Source of the DNA: Bacillota bacterium
GTDB lineage: Bacteria > Bacillota > Clostridia > Lachnospirales > Lachnospiraceae
DNA: 30,463 nucleotides
Direction: 5' to 3'
NCBI GenBank assembly: GCA_023395555.1
Contig: JAEWYQ010000027.1
Span: forward strand, 1-30,463
Under the pieces are notes generated by a model. That model was not told the origin of the DNA, did no database searches, and saw nothing but the letters and a program-made list of their open reading frames with translations. Made by a program: the position numbers and the translations under genes. Below are positions 15,053-22,624 of the stretch, one piece after another. The stretch's first letter is position 1; the number at the start of each line of letters is the position of its first letter.

Positions 15053-15081
15053 TTTACCTTTTTCGTAATCTCGTATATAAT
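15053..15081 (+). promoter_or_regulatory. Repressor promoter
   Basis: TTTACC (15053-15058), a 17-bp spacer and TATAAT (15076-15081) on the plus strand, about 30 nt before the repressor start codon. Confidence 0.7.
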
Positions 15082-15112
15082 TACTTTATAGAACATAAGC
15101 GAGGTGTAGAAA

Positions 15113-15430
15113 TTGGAAAAGGCGAAGATTTTGGAACAGTTAATTAAAGAAAGCGGCATGAGCGTCAGAGCTTTTGCCGAAAAATGCGGACTTCCGGAAA
15201 GCACCGTATATACCATTCTGAAAAAAGGTGCTGGAAAAGCCAATGTAAATAACGTAATAGCAATGTGCAAGGCTTTAGGCATTACCGTCGAGCAGCTGGA
15301 CGAGATGTCACAGGGTATCTCCCCGGAAGAACCTACCTATGAGGATCTGCAGTATCTGATAGCCAGGAATGGAAAGAATCTCTCAACGGAGGAGAAGATG
15401 AAGCTTATCAAGATGTTATCCGAACTATAA
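15113..15430 (+). CDS. Xre-family repressor of the tail cluster
   Basis: A 105-residue helix-turn-helix protein. The DNA-binding domain lies at about residues 5-63 (QLIKESGMSVRAFAEKCGLP, then ESTVYTILKKG and NVNNVIAMCKALGITVEQLD). A short C-terminal tail ending STEEKMKLIKMLSEL could be a dimer helix. It starts at TTG, 6 nt after GAGGTG; no ATG fits. It is divergent from the tail operon and directly followed by an ImmA-type protease, the arrangement of Xre/XkdA in PBSX and ImmR/ImmA in ICEBs1. It should hold the tail operon silent by binding the palindromes between the two promoters, and may also control itself. Confidence 0.88.
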   Translation: MEKAKILEQLIKESGMSVRAFAEKCGLPESTVYTILKKGAGKANVNNVIAMCKALGITVEQLDEMSQGISPEEPTYEDLQYLIARNGKNLSTEEKMKLIKMLSEL

Positions 15431-15446
15431 AGGGGCTTTGCTTTAT

Positions 15447-16142
15447 ATGGACCACGAATACATAAAATTTACTACACTGAAGGTATTTGAGGAATGTGCC
15501 GTTCATTCCTTCCCCATTAACTGCCTTGCTGTCCTTAAGCATTATCAGATCAGCGTATACCCCTATTCGTCCCTGGAGGATGCTCTGCGTGAATATTGCA
15601 TCAGCTATAGCGACGACGCCTTGAACTATAAGGGGAAGCTTTGTTATAACGATCGGATGCCCGAAGGCAGAAGAAGATTTACCCTGATGCATGAGCTTGG
15701 GCATATCGTCTTGAACCATGGCGAAGCCCCCTCTTTCGAGCAGGAAAAGGAGGCAGATTTTTTTGCAAGTCATTTTCTGGCTCCCAGGATGGCTATACAT
15801 TACGCGGGATGCAAGAACCAGAACGATGTTGCGAAGACATTCCATATCTCCCAGGAGGCTGCCCAATATGCCTTTGATGATTACCGCCGCTGGTACCGCA
15901 GAACAGTTTCTCATAAAATGACTGCATTTGATAAGGCTCTGTATACTCATTTCTACAATGAGGATGCAAAATGTTTTGTACACAATGTCCATCCGTGTGC
16001 TTACTGCGATGCCCCGATATACAACTCGGATTATTATGTATGTGATAAATGTAACGCCCCCCATTTATCTTATATGGGGTGTCAGCATTATCAGCCGGAG
16101 TTGATAGCGGCAGAGAGCAAATGGCTGTACGGGGGCTTGTAA
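15447..16142 (+). CDS. ImmA/IrrE-type metallopeptidase
   Basis: A 231-residue zinc protease of the ImmA/IrrE family (DUF955). The HELGH motif is at residues 82-86 and the third ligand is probably E102 in EKEADFFASHFLAP. In related systems this enzyme cleaves the neighbouring Xre-type repressor and so induces the element. After the catalytic domain there is an unusual C-terminal extension with CAYC (184-187) and CDKC (199-202), plus another Cys-His pair (GCQH), which looks like a zinc ribbon and could sense or bind something. The open frame begins at a TTG (15438), but the ATG at 15447 with AAAGGGG upstream is preferred; spacing is a little long (11 nt). The gene follows the repressor by 16 nt. 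Confidence 0.87.
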   Translation: MDHEYIKFTTLKVFEECAVHSFPINCLAVLKHYQISVYPYSSLEDALREYCISYSDDALNYKGKLCYNDRMPEGRRRFTLMHELGHIVLNHGEAPSFEQEKEADFFASHFLAPRMAIHYAGCKNQNDVAKTFHISQEAAQYAFDDYRRWYRRTVSHKMTAFDKALYTHFYNEDAKCFVHNVHPCAYCDAPIYNSDYYVCDKCNAPHLSYMGCQHYQPELIAAESKWLYGGL

Positions 16143-16172
16143 TTTTTTGTGGATATTTCTTCCACAGTCTGT

Positions 16173-16178
16173 TATAAT
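16173..16178 (+). promoter_or_regulatory. Extended -10 promoter of TM2 gene
   Basis: TGTTATAAT contains a TATAAT at 16173-16178 with an upstream TG (extended -10). No good -35 is visible at normal spacing. It lies 31 nt after the protease stop codon. Confidence 0.45.
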
Positions 16179-16228
16179 ATTGTAATCTGGAAACAATATT
16201 ATATTTATAATATAAGGAGGTTATATTT

Positions 16229-16666
16229 ATGAACTGTTCTCAACACCCGGAAAAGGAAGCATCGGGAACATGTACTTATTGCGGTAAGTTTTTCTGTCCC
16301 GATTGTCTGGTTGACGTCAAAGGGAGAAATTATTGCCGTGAGCATGTGTCGGAGGCTTTATCCATTCAGCAGCCTCAGCAACCCAATATCGTAATTAATA
16401 ATGCCAATACAAACAGCAATATAAATACAAACAATAATGCTGCGCAAGGCTATATGGTCAGTCCCAAAAGCAGGCTTGTTTCATTGCTGTTGTGCCTCTT
16501 TCTTGGGGTAATCGGAGTACATAGATTTTATGCCGGAAAGATAGGAACCGGTATATTATACCTCTTTACCGGCGGCTTGTTTGGTATTGGAGCTTTCGTT
16601 GATTTCCTATTAATTCTTCTTGGGAGTTTCAGAGATAGTTATGGATTGCCCATTAAGAACTGGTAA
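16229..16666 (+). CDS. TM2-domain protein with N-terminal zinc finger
   Basis: A 145-residue membrane protein. Residues 1-42 are a B-box-like zinc finger (C3, H6, C15, C18, C23, C26, then C36 and H39), a glutamine- and asparagine-rich linker follows (about 48-74), and residues 78-140 form a TM2 domain with two membrane helices (SLLLCLFLGVIGVHRFYAG, then GTGILYLFTGGLFGIGAFVD). TM2 proteins are widespread and their cellular role is unknown. AAGGAGG lies before the ATG, and a strong terminator follows. It is close to the tail control genes, but nothing shows a link to them. Confidence 0.85.
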   Translation: MNCSQHPEKEASGTCTYCGKFFCPDCLVDVKGRNYCREHVSEALSIQQPQQPNIVINNANTNSNINTNNNAAQGYMVSPKSRLVSLLLCLFLGVIGVHRFYAGKIGTGILYLFTGGLFGIGAFVDFLLILLGSFRDSYGLPIKNW

Positions 16667-16685
16667 TAAAAAACAGAAGAAAGAC

Positions 16686-16712
16686 CGGCCCCTGTCTGCT
16701 TGACAGGGGCCG
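16686..16712 (+). terminator. Terminator after TM2 gene
   Basis: An 11-bp GC-rich stem (CGGCCCCTGTC, loop TGCTT, GACAGGGGCCG) followed by GATTTATTA. Confidence 0.8.
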
Positions 16713-16762
16713 ATTTATTACCGGTTAAATTTTTCTTTTCTTACAGCTCTTTTCCCATTCTC

Positions 16763-16791
16763 TTGACATCTGTCAAATCAAGAATTATACT
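16763..16791 (+). promoter_or_regulatory. Promoter with -35 palindrome
   Basis: TTGACA (16763-16768), 17-bp spacer, TATACT (16786-16791). The -35 sits inside a perfect palindrome, TTGACATCTGTCAA (16763-16776), a likely operator for the TetR regulator encoded at the end of this three-gene unit. Confidence 0.7.
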
Positions 16792-16834
16792 ATGTATACC
16801 CAATAACTTTTTTAGTATGCATGAGGCTTTCATA

Positions 16835-17221
16835 ATGAAAAAAATCAATTCTATCGGTTATGGTCACAAGATACTATGCGGCGCAGGGGTTTGTCTCATT
16901 ATTCTGCCGGTAATCTTTCATTTACTTTCGGCAATGACAGGACAAATGCAGCTTCAACTCTTGGCAAAAGGGTTTCTGGTATTAGGATCTATTCTTCTTC
17001 TATTTCTTTTTCTCTTGCTCCGAATTGAGTTTTACCAGGACAAGAAAATAGATCAATACTATAGTGCCAACTCCCGCTCTCGCCTGCCATTAAAAAGTGG
17101 TTTGTTCGAATGCCAGACCTGCGGAAATAATCAGGTTAAACCGGAGCAGAGAAGCTGTGCTGTCTGCGGCATAAATTTTAAGAATTGGAGTGAAGATGAT
17201 GGAAACAGAAAAATGCAGTAA
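16835..17221 (+). CDS. Small membrane protein with zinc ribbon
   Basis: A 128-residue protein of unknown role. Two membrane helices are visible (about residues 12-32 and 42-65), followed by a soluble C-terminal part with CQTC (near 92-95) and CAVC (near 108-111), a zinc-ribbon pattern. The frame is open back to 16700, inside the preceding terminator, but GAGG lies 8 nt before the ATG at 16835 and the promoter at 16763-16791 lies just upstream, so that ATG is taken as the start. It overlaps the methyltransferase gene by about 26 nt, which ties the two together. Confidence 0.72.
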   Translation: MKKINSIGYGHKILCGAGVCLIILPVIFHLLSAMTGQMQLQLLAKGFLVLGSILLLFLFLLLRIEFYQDKKIDQYYSANSRSRLPLKSGLFECQTCGNNQVKPEQRSCAVCGINFKNWSEDDGNRKMQ

Positions 17222-17984
17222 TTTACCGCCGATATCAGAAACCTTATTTATTCCTCTGGCAGCCCGCGCTGCCGAAACCGTGAGGGATAACCCTGTCTTT
17301 TCAGACGAAAAATCTGCTGAGATTCTTAAGACAATGAATTTGGAGGATAAAATAACAGACGGCGGCCAGATCTCCACACTGGGCATCCTGGCGCGTACAA
17401 GAATTATTGATGATGAAGTAAGGCGTATTGTATCCCAATCTTCCAATGCCGTAATTATTAATCTGGGCGCAGGATTAGACACTCGGTTAGCCCGGATGGA
17501 TAATAGTATTTTTAAATGGTACGATCTTGATTTGCCGGATGTGATTCAATTACGAAGACGGTTCTTTTCTGAAAATGAACGTATCCGGTTTATCTCTAAA
17601 TCGGTCTTAGATCCGGCATGGACAGAGGAAATCTCCCTTCCCGATGACAGCACCGTCATCATTATTGCAGAGGGTCTGCTTATGTATTTTACAGAAGAAG
17701 AGGTATCACAAATACTTACGCTTTTAGCAAATCGTTTTCCCGGGGCCCATATGTTTTTCGATATTGTTCACAGCTACTTTATTAATAAGAAAATAAGCAG
17801 TACTTTTTTGTGGGGAATTGACAGCGCCAAAGAGATCGAGAAGCTGCATTCCGGTATTGAATTAATCCAGTCATGGAGCGCCGGAAATCTTTTGAAAGAG
17901 CGTCAGTCCATGCTTCTTAGATTATTCAATGTCTTGCCTGCAACCAGGAACAGAAGTCAGATTCTGTACATTCGATTTAAATAG
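17196..17984 (+). CDS. SAM-dependent methyltransferase, PPM1/LCMT-like
   Basis: A protein of about 262 residues of the leucine carboxyl methyltransferase/PPM1-TCMP family (PF04072). Such enzymes transfer a methyl group from S-adenosylmethionine, usually to a carboxyl or hydroxyl oxygen on an unidentified small substrate in bacteria. Landmarks are ETLFIPLAARAAET near the start, the SAM-binding LGAGLDTRLARMD at about 90-105, YDLDLPDVIQLRRRF shortly after, and a late AEGLLMYFTEEEV. GTG at 17190 and ATGs at 17196 and 17199 are possible starts; GGAG is 5 nt before the first ATG. The substrate cannot be told. The gene lies between a membrane zinc-ribbon protein and a TetR regulator. Confidence 0.85.
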   Translation: MMETEKCSNLPPISETLFIPLAARAAETVRDNPVFSDEKSAEILKTMNLEDKITDGGQISTLGILARTRIIDDEVRRIVSQSSNAVIINLGAGLDTRLARMDNSIFKWYDLDLPDVIQLRRRFFSENERIRFISKSVLDPAWTEEISLPDDSTVIIIAEGLLMYFTEEEVSQILTLLANRFPGAHMFFDIVHSYFINKKISSTFLWGIDSAKEIEKLHSGIELIQSWSAGNLLKERQSMLLRLFNVLPATRNRSQILYIRFK

Positions 17985-18006
17985 CAGCATACATGGAGGT
18001 GATTAC

Positions 18007-18594
18007 ATGCCGCGTTTCAGCGAAAATGAAAAGGAAAGAATATCTAACAAACTCCTTACTGAGGGTGAAAGGCTTTTTACAATACACGGAATCAAAAAGG
18101 TAACAATTGATGATCTGACAGAAGCCGTGGGAATTGCGAAAGCTTCCTTTTATACCTTTTATGAAAGTAAGGAATATCTGTATCTAGACATCGTCCAGAA
18201 CATACAGCAGAAAATATTTAAAGAACTGGATACTATTTTAGATGCCAACTCAAATTTACCGGACGAAGACCGCATCCTGCAGGTATTTGAGGCTATGAAC
18301 AAGAGGATGCTTCAATATCCGATTCTAGCCCGTATGGATACGGCAACCGTAGAGTTGATTGCCCGGAAGGTCTCAAGGGAACGGCTTTCCGCTTTCCAGA
18401 AACAAAATTTTGATGCTGCTCAATTATTGTATCATCACGGTGTACGCTTTTCCTGCGATATTCAGAAGGTATCCTATGTATTTCAGGCGATTTACCACAG
18501 CTGGATGTATCTGCATGATAAAGGCGAAGAAATACAAGCCTCTGTAACCGATATTCTTCTGCGCGGTGTCATCAGTCAAATTATTGCCCGGTAG
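18007..18594 (+). CDS. TetR/AcrR-family regulator
   Basis: A 195-residue TetR-type repressor. The N-terminal DNA-binding domain (about 8-55) has the standard helix-turn-helix VTIDDLTEAVGIAKASFYTF followed by YESKEYLYLDIV. The C-terminal part (about 60-195) is a ligand-binding helical domain with no recognised ligand. GGAGGTGATTAC precedes the ATG with good spacing. It is the last gene of the three-gene unit and probably controls it through the palindrome over the -35 element at 16763-16776. Confidence 0.9.
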   Translation: MPRFSENEKERISNKLLTEGERLFTIHGIKKVTIDDLTEAVGIAKASFYTFYESKEYLYLDIVQNIQQKIFKELDTILDANSNLPDEDRILQVFEAMNKRMLQYPILARMDTATVELIARKVSRERLSAFQKQNFDAAQLLYHHGVRFSCDIQKVSYVFQAIYHSWMYLHDKGEEIQASVTDILLRGVISQIIAR

Positions 18595-18617
18595 TGAAAA
18601 TCAGAATTTCGAACAGA

Positions 18618-18645
18618 AGAGGTCGCTGCAAGAGCAACGGCCTCT
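18618..18645. terminator. Hairpin between convergent genes
   Basis: AGAGGTCG pairs with CGGCCTCT (one G-U pair) and TGC with GCA inside. No T run follows on either strand, but it lies between the TetR gene and the convergent membrane protease gene. Confidence 0.45.
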
Positions 18646-18663
18646 CCCATTACCATTCCTGAT

Positions 18664-19239
18664 TTAATTTGTTTTTGAATACACGGTCATAGATACACCC
18701 ATATCCTGTATTAATATATCCTCCGGCAATTTTCTCATTATCGCGGAGACATATAAGTCTCCTGCTGCCCCCGACAGGTTGGCTATCTGTACATAAAATA
18801 TGAACCAGAACCAATCTGCCCCTCCAAGGATATTCGCCGGAATAAGTATGCCCCCCAGCAAAACCACAGGAGCCAGCGCAATAATCATGTAATGCTTTTT
18901 ATTAAAAAAAGCCTCACTTCCAGCATAAGCATATAACCCGTTAAATCCATACTTTGCCCGAATTCCGCTGAACTTCTTCATAAAAATCCCATGTACGGCC
19001 TCATGGGCCAGCAGGTAGAATATAAGAGCCGGTATAATCAGGGGGAAAATAAAGACCTCCCCGCTTTCATTCCGTACAATTCTCGCAAATTCCTTCGTGA
19101 GAGGCATAAATACATTGGCGATTAATATCATTACAGCTGCGATGATTAGCGCAAGCCCATTGACCAGTAAAGCCTCCTTTTTATTCTTCATTAAATCTAT
19201 TTTTCTTATTTCTGAATATCCTTCCGGTAAACTAACCAT
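18664..19239 (-). CDS. DUF3267 putative membrane zincin
   Basis: A 191-residue membrane protein of the DUF3267 family (putative zincin peptidases). Helices are visible at about 26-46, 62-80, 115-135 and 140-165. The HEAVH motif at residues 79-83 is the expected zinc-binding site and lies at the end of the second helix. Substrates are not known. The open frame reaches back to 19302, but the start used here (MVSLPEG) follows GGAGG; another Met 12 codons upstream is possible. Its promoter is at 19274-19302. It is separated from the serpin gene upstream by about 280 nt. Confidence 0.82.
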   Translation of the reverse strand: MVSLPEGYSEIRKIDLMKNKKEALLVNGLALIIAAVMILIANVFMPLTKEFARIVRNESGEVFIFPLIIPALIFYLLAHEAVHGIFMKKFSGIRAKYGFNGLYAYAGSEAFFNKKHYMIIALAPVVLLGGILIPANILGGADWFWFIFYVQIANLSGAAGDLYVSAIMRKLPEDILIQDMGVSMTVYSKTN

Positions 19240-19273
19240 GTCCGTCTCTCCTCCGCAAATAGTTCTATTCATC

Positions 19274-19302
19274 ATTTTAAAACAAGTTCTGCCGACTTGC
19301 AA
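19274..19302 (-). promoter_or_regulatory. Promoter of DUF3267 gene
   Basis: TTGCAA (19302-19297), 17-bp spacer, TAAAAT (19279-19274) on the minus strand, 35 nt before the chosen start codon. Confidence 0.6.
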
Positions 19303-19431
19303 TATTTGTTTATCGTCACAACGCTGGAGGATTTTAGAAATAACTTGTGAGCGGTATGAATATCCTCAATACCCGCCTGGTATGGAGCGGAAACGGGATA
19401 AAATGGAGCTTGAGATATAATCCTAATATAC

Positions 19432-19475
19432 GCAGGGAGGGCAGCCGGCTTAACACACTGACTGCCCTCCCTTGC
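19432..19475 (-). terminator. Hairpin downstream of serpin gene
   Basis: GCAGGGAGGGCAG (19432-19444) pairs with CTGCCCTCCCTTGC (19462-19475) with one bulged base and a 17-nt loop. There is no T run, so it may be an RNA-protecting stem or a weak terminator of the sigma factor-serpin unit. Confidence 0.5.
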
Positions 19476-19518
19476 GGTTCCGCTTCGCTTTCACTGTGCT
19501 CAAACAGGCTCCGCTGCC

Positions 19519-20889
19519 TTATTCTGCAGTAGGATTTTCACATATGCCAACAAATAACAGCGTACCGTCAGACGCGGTAATCCCATAAATGAACGGGCGG
19601 TTCAAAATCATATCGGCTCTGTCCTTGGGCGGTGCGGCGCCAGCGTAGTCAATCCTTGTAAAAGCTGCCGCCTCAACGCCGTTTTCATCAATGCCGATAT
19701 GGGTTTCCTGGCTGATATTCGTTATAAAGGCCATTTGCCTGGTAATACCCGAAAAATCCGCATCCGGCTCAAAGGCTGCTTTCACGCCAAAGCTTTGCAG
19801 TGTCTCCGCCAAACTAAACTTTGACCCGAAACTGAATTTGGGAATTTGCCACACGACCTCTCCATGCCCATCCTCTCCCTCCTCAAAGGCTTCTCTCATT
19901 TTCTCTTGGGAGGATAACAGTTCCCGCGGGGAAACTCCCTCATCGGGCAGGATAAAAATCATGCGCCCCGCATTTTTCAAGCTGAGACTGGAACGGGTGA
20001 ACCCCTCCCCTTTTGTAAAGCCCGCCGAAGCATACTCCCGGTTCATGAAATCACAGCTCACCCCGGCAGAGTCCGGCAGGTAAAATATATCCTCCGCCGT
20101 TTTTGACTTGTCAAACCGGTCGATCCATTCATCATAGAAATAAACCGTATTGAGGATAGAAAGAACCTGCTCAGGATCAACCTTCACCTCCGGTTTAAGC
20201 ACGCCGTGTGTCTGATCCGCTATCCATTTCCCCATGGACTGGGCTGTTTTCGTATCGGAAAAGTCCACGCTGAAGGAATGAGCGTAGAAATTCTCGGCTG
20301 CGTTTTTTATAAAGTCATTTTCCCATTTGATGCTTTGGTCCATCCATAGGGAATTGCCGATTTTCAGCTGCCCTATTTTGTTATCGGTATACAGCCAGCG
20401 ATAGAGATTTCCACACTGTACGGAAAGCATGGCCTGATCCGGCACCCCTAACAGGGAAAGCAGCTCCTCCGCCGTTTCCCCTTTTGCCCCGGTTGCCGCC
20501 ATCGCCAACGCATAATACAGGGACAACGGAGAATAATTCGTATTTCCGCTGCTGTCCGAAAGGATTTGTGCCGAGGTTTTATAGGAAAATTCATTCAGCG
20601 CCTCAAAAAAGCCTTCCTCCACCGGATTGCTGTCTATGATGGCCCGCTTTGTTTCGATGTCATCAAAAGCATATGCCTGGGGAAATTTCACATCAAGCAG
20701 GGCGCCTTCTGTTTTTCTGCCGAATCGCGGAAAAATGGAGACAGTCACAATAAATAAAGCCAGACAAGCTGCAATCATCACCGGCCTTTTCCAAGTGTTC
20801 CATTTCCTCCTAAGCTTTGTTCTGCCTGCCTCCTCTATCAGGTCATTCGGCACATCTGTAATAGCGTCAAACAGCTTTTTTACTTTCAT
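19519..20889 (-). CDS. Membrane-tethered serpin with anti-sigma-like N-terminus
   Basis: A 456-residue serpin (serine protease inhibitor). Residues 1-35 are a basic cytoplasmic segment (MKVKKLFDAITDVPNDLIEE), residues 36-53 a membrane helix, and about 75-456 the serpin fold outside the cell. Serpin landmarks are NYSPLSLYYALAMAATGAKG, ILNTVYFYDEW, and the C-terminal NRPFIYGI...LLFVGICENP. The reactive-centre hinge GVEAAAF begins at residue 404, with small residues, so an inhibitory serpin is likely; by alignment with alpha-1-antitrypsin the cleavage bond falls around YAGAA, which would favour elastase-like or subtilisin-like targets. The N-terminal segment resembles those of clostridial membrane proteins paired with sigma factors. 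The ATG overlaps the sigma factor stop (ATGA). Confidence 0.88.
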   Translation of the reverse strand: MKVKKLFDAITDVPNDLIEEAGRTKLRRKWNTWKRPVMIAACLALFIVTVSIFPRFGRKTEGALLDVKFPQAYAFDDIETKRAIIDSNPVEEGFFEALNEFSYKTSAQILSDSSGNTNYSPLSLYYALAMAATGAKGETAEELLSLLGVPDQAMLSVQCGNLYRWLYTDNKIGQLKIGNSLWMDQSIKWENDFIKNAAENFYAHSFSVDFSDTKTAQSMGKWIADQTHGVLKPEVKVDPEQVLSILNTVYFYDEWIDRFDKSKTAEDIFYLPDSAGVSCDFMNREYASAGFTKGEGFTRSSLSLKNAGRMIFILPDEGVSPRELLSSQEKMREAFEEGEDGHGEVVWQIPKFSFGSKFSLAETLQSFGVKAAFEPDADFSGITRQMAFITNISQETHIGIDENGVEAAAFTRIDYAGAAPPKDRADMILNRPFIYGITASDGTLLFVGICENPTAE

Positions 20890-21440
20890 AATGAAATACC
20901 CTCCTTCTCAAGAGCCAGCTTCAGTTTTTCCCGCAAGCGATGCATCCGGCCAGCCAGCTTGTTAGGCGTGGTGCCGCATTCCTTCGCAAGGCTTTTCAGG
21001 CTTTGGCCAAACCAATAGCGGCGCAGAAATAAAACACGGTCATCCTGAGCCAGCGAATATAACCATTCTGCTATAAATGCCGACAACTCACTTGCTTCCA
21101 TTTCCTTTTCCACGGAATAGGCAGACGGAATGCACTCCGACAGCTCGGTTATAAGCAGATTTACTCCCCCGCGCTTTTTCGCATGACTTGCATACCAGCA
21201 GTTGATGGATAGATTGCGTGTGATTCGTCCCAAATATGCCGCAAGGCTGTTGGGCTTCTGGGGCGGCATAGTATTCCAGGCCTTCAGGTAGGTGTCATTT
21301 ACACATTCATCACTATCTTCATGGTTTTGCACAACACTAAAGGAAATTCCTTTCAGCATCCGCCCGTATTTCGCGCTGCTCTCACTGACTGCCGATTGAT
21401 CCCGGTGCCAGTATAAATCAATAATTTCAACATCGTCCAT
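20886..21440 (-). CDS. ECF-type RNA polymerase sigma factor
   Basis: A 184-residue sigma-70 family factor of the extracytoplasmic type. Region 2 is at about residues 15-80 (CVNDTYLKAWNTMPPQKPNS, then LAAYLGRITRNLSINCWY), region 4 at about 118-180 with the helix-turn-helix LFLRRYWFGQSLKSLAKECG followed by PNKLAGRMHRLREKLKLAL. It lacks any sensor domain. The start at 21440 follows GGGAGGGG; an earlier in-frame ATG at 21461 has no ribosome site. It overlaps the membrane serpin by 4 nt (ATGA), the usual layout of a sigma factor and its membrane partner, so the serpin protein may hold it inactive. A weak promoter is at 21489-21517. Confidence 0.9.
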   Translation of the reverse strand: MDDVEIIDLYWHRDQSAVSESSAKYGRMLKGISFSVVQNHEDSDECVNDTYLKAWNTMPPQKPNSLAAYLGRITRNLSINCWYASHAKKRGGVNLLITELSECIPSAYSVEKEMEASELSAFIAEWLYSLAQDDRVLFLRRYWFGQSLKSLAKECGTTPNKLAGRMHRLREKLKLALEKEGISL

Positions 21441-21488
21441 AGTATCCCCTCCCTCGCTCAAATATAAGAAGTTCTCACTTATATAGAC

Positions 21489-21517
21489 AGTATTTTTTGA
21501 TCAATATTCGTTTTCAA
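21489..21517 (-). promoter_or_regulatory. Candidate promoter of sigma factor gene
   Basis: TTGAAA (21517-21512), 17-bp spacer, AATACT (21494-21489) on the minus strand. The -10 matches the consensus at only four of six positions. Confidence 0.35.
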
Positions 21518-21551
21518 AACTTTTTTCAAGATAAATACCCGTAAGACGAGA

Positions 21552-21582
21552 AACGCCGTGAAGCATATCGCTTCACGGCGTT
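21552..21582 (-). terminator. Terminator of tRNA transcript
   Basis: A perfect 13-bp stem (AACGCCGTGAAGC, loop of 5, GCTTCACGGCGTT). On the minus strand it is followed by TTCTCGTCTT, a weak T-rich tract. It is 67 nt past the tRNA 3' end. Confidence 0.6.
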
Positions 21583-21619
21583 CCCCGCAAGAGCTTACCC
21601 ATACATCGCTGTATAAGTG

Positions 21620-21640
21620 AAGCCTTGAATGGTAAGGCTT
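21620..21640 (-). other. Small hairpin after tRNA
   Basis: AAGCCTT and AAGGCTT form a perfect 7-bp stem with a 7-nt loop just downstream of the tRNA 3' end, possibly a processing signal. Confidence 0.4.
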
Positions 21641-21648
21641 TCCTCAAC

Positions 21649-21721
<73 letters not shown>

Positions 21722-21892
21722 ATATAACACATATCGTCTATTATCCTTGAAACAGACTACTCACCTATTCTATTATAAAGATTGAAAAATATCAAGACCT
21801 TTTTTATTCTTCTTCATAAATTTCTTTTTTATTTTTTTGATCAGTTTCCTGAATAAACAAGCGAAGCTATTTTAAAAGTTCCCTAACAAATG

Positions 21893-21921
21893 TTGATATC
21901 TGTCTCCGCACGTAGTATATT
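21893..21921 (+). promoter_or_regulatory. Promoter of response regulator gene
   Basis: TTGATA (21893-21898), 17-bp spacer, TATATT (21916-21921), 37 nt before the response regulator ATG. Confidence 0.75.
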
Positions 21922-21957
21922 AGCTATAAACCACAAAGACAAAGGCGAGGTATCCAT

Positions 21958-22623
21958 ATGAAAACAATTGCCATCATTGACGATGATGTCTATATAGGAA
22001 ATATGCTGGAAGAGGTTCTGCAAAAAGAAGGCTATTCTACTCTTCGGGCTTATTCCGGCACAGAAGCGCTGTACCTGCTGACACAGAACAGACCGGATCT
22101 GATTCTTCTTGATCTGATGCTGCCCGGGCTCTCCGGAGAAGAGCTGCTGCCTCAGCTTCAGGGTATCCCGGTTATTGTCGTCAGCGCAAAATTCGATGTA
22201 CAGAATAAGATCAATCTGCTCCTGGGAGGTGCTGCTGATTATATGACAAAGCCCTTTGACACAGGAGAACTTCTGGCCCGTATCTCCGTACAGCTGCGCA
22301 GCGCTGCTGCATCCGGCCAAGCCAACGCACTATCCTGTGGAGATCTGACTCTGTATACCTCTACCCGTGAAGCAGGGGCGCAGAACCGCTTTATTAAACT
22401 GACCCGGACAGAGTATGCCATTCTAAAATTATTAATTCAGAATCCAAATCAGGTCATGACCAAATCTGCTCTCCTCGATTTGATTAGTGAGGACACCCCG
22501 GATTGCACCGAGTCCTCGTTGAAGATCCACATCAGCAATCTGCGGAAGAAATTACGGGACATTGGCGGCAGGGACTATATCGAGGCCGTATGGGGAATCG
22601 GCTTTAAATTGAATCCGGAATAA
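21958..22623 (+). CDS. OmpR/PhoB-family response regulator
   Basis: A 221-residue response regulator. The receiver domain covers about residues 1-115 with acidic pocket D8-D10, phosphorylated D52 (LLDLMLPG), S76 and K98. The winged-helix output domain covers about 125-220 (KLTRTEYAILKLLIQNPNQV, then SSLKIHISNLRKKLRDIG). GCGAGG lies upstream of the ATG. Its partner kinase is probably the one at 24534-25457, with the ABC transporter genes between them. Its likely target is the tandem repeat at 22625-22666 before the transporter gene. Confidence 0.94.
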   Translation: MKTIAIIDDDVYIGNMLEEVLQKEGYSTLRAYSGTEALYLLTQNRPDLILLDLMLPGLSGEELLPQLQGIPVIVVSAKFDVQNKINLLLGGAADYMTKPFDTGELLARISVQLRSAAASGQANALSCGDLTLYTSTREAGAQNRFIKLTRTEYAILKLLIQNPNQVMTKSALLDLISEDTPDCTESSLKIHISNLRKKLRDIGGRDYIEAVWGIGFKLNPE

Positions 22624-22624
22624 A

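Noticed and set aside
15408..16064. 218-residue minus-strand ORF opposite the ImmA-type protease
   Set aside because: Antisense to a gene with a clear HELGH motif, no ribosome site and no domain.
1189..16142. Complete prophage
   Set aside because: No integrase, attachment repeats, terminase, portal or capsid gene can be found; only tail, lysis and control genes are present.
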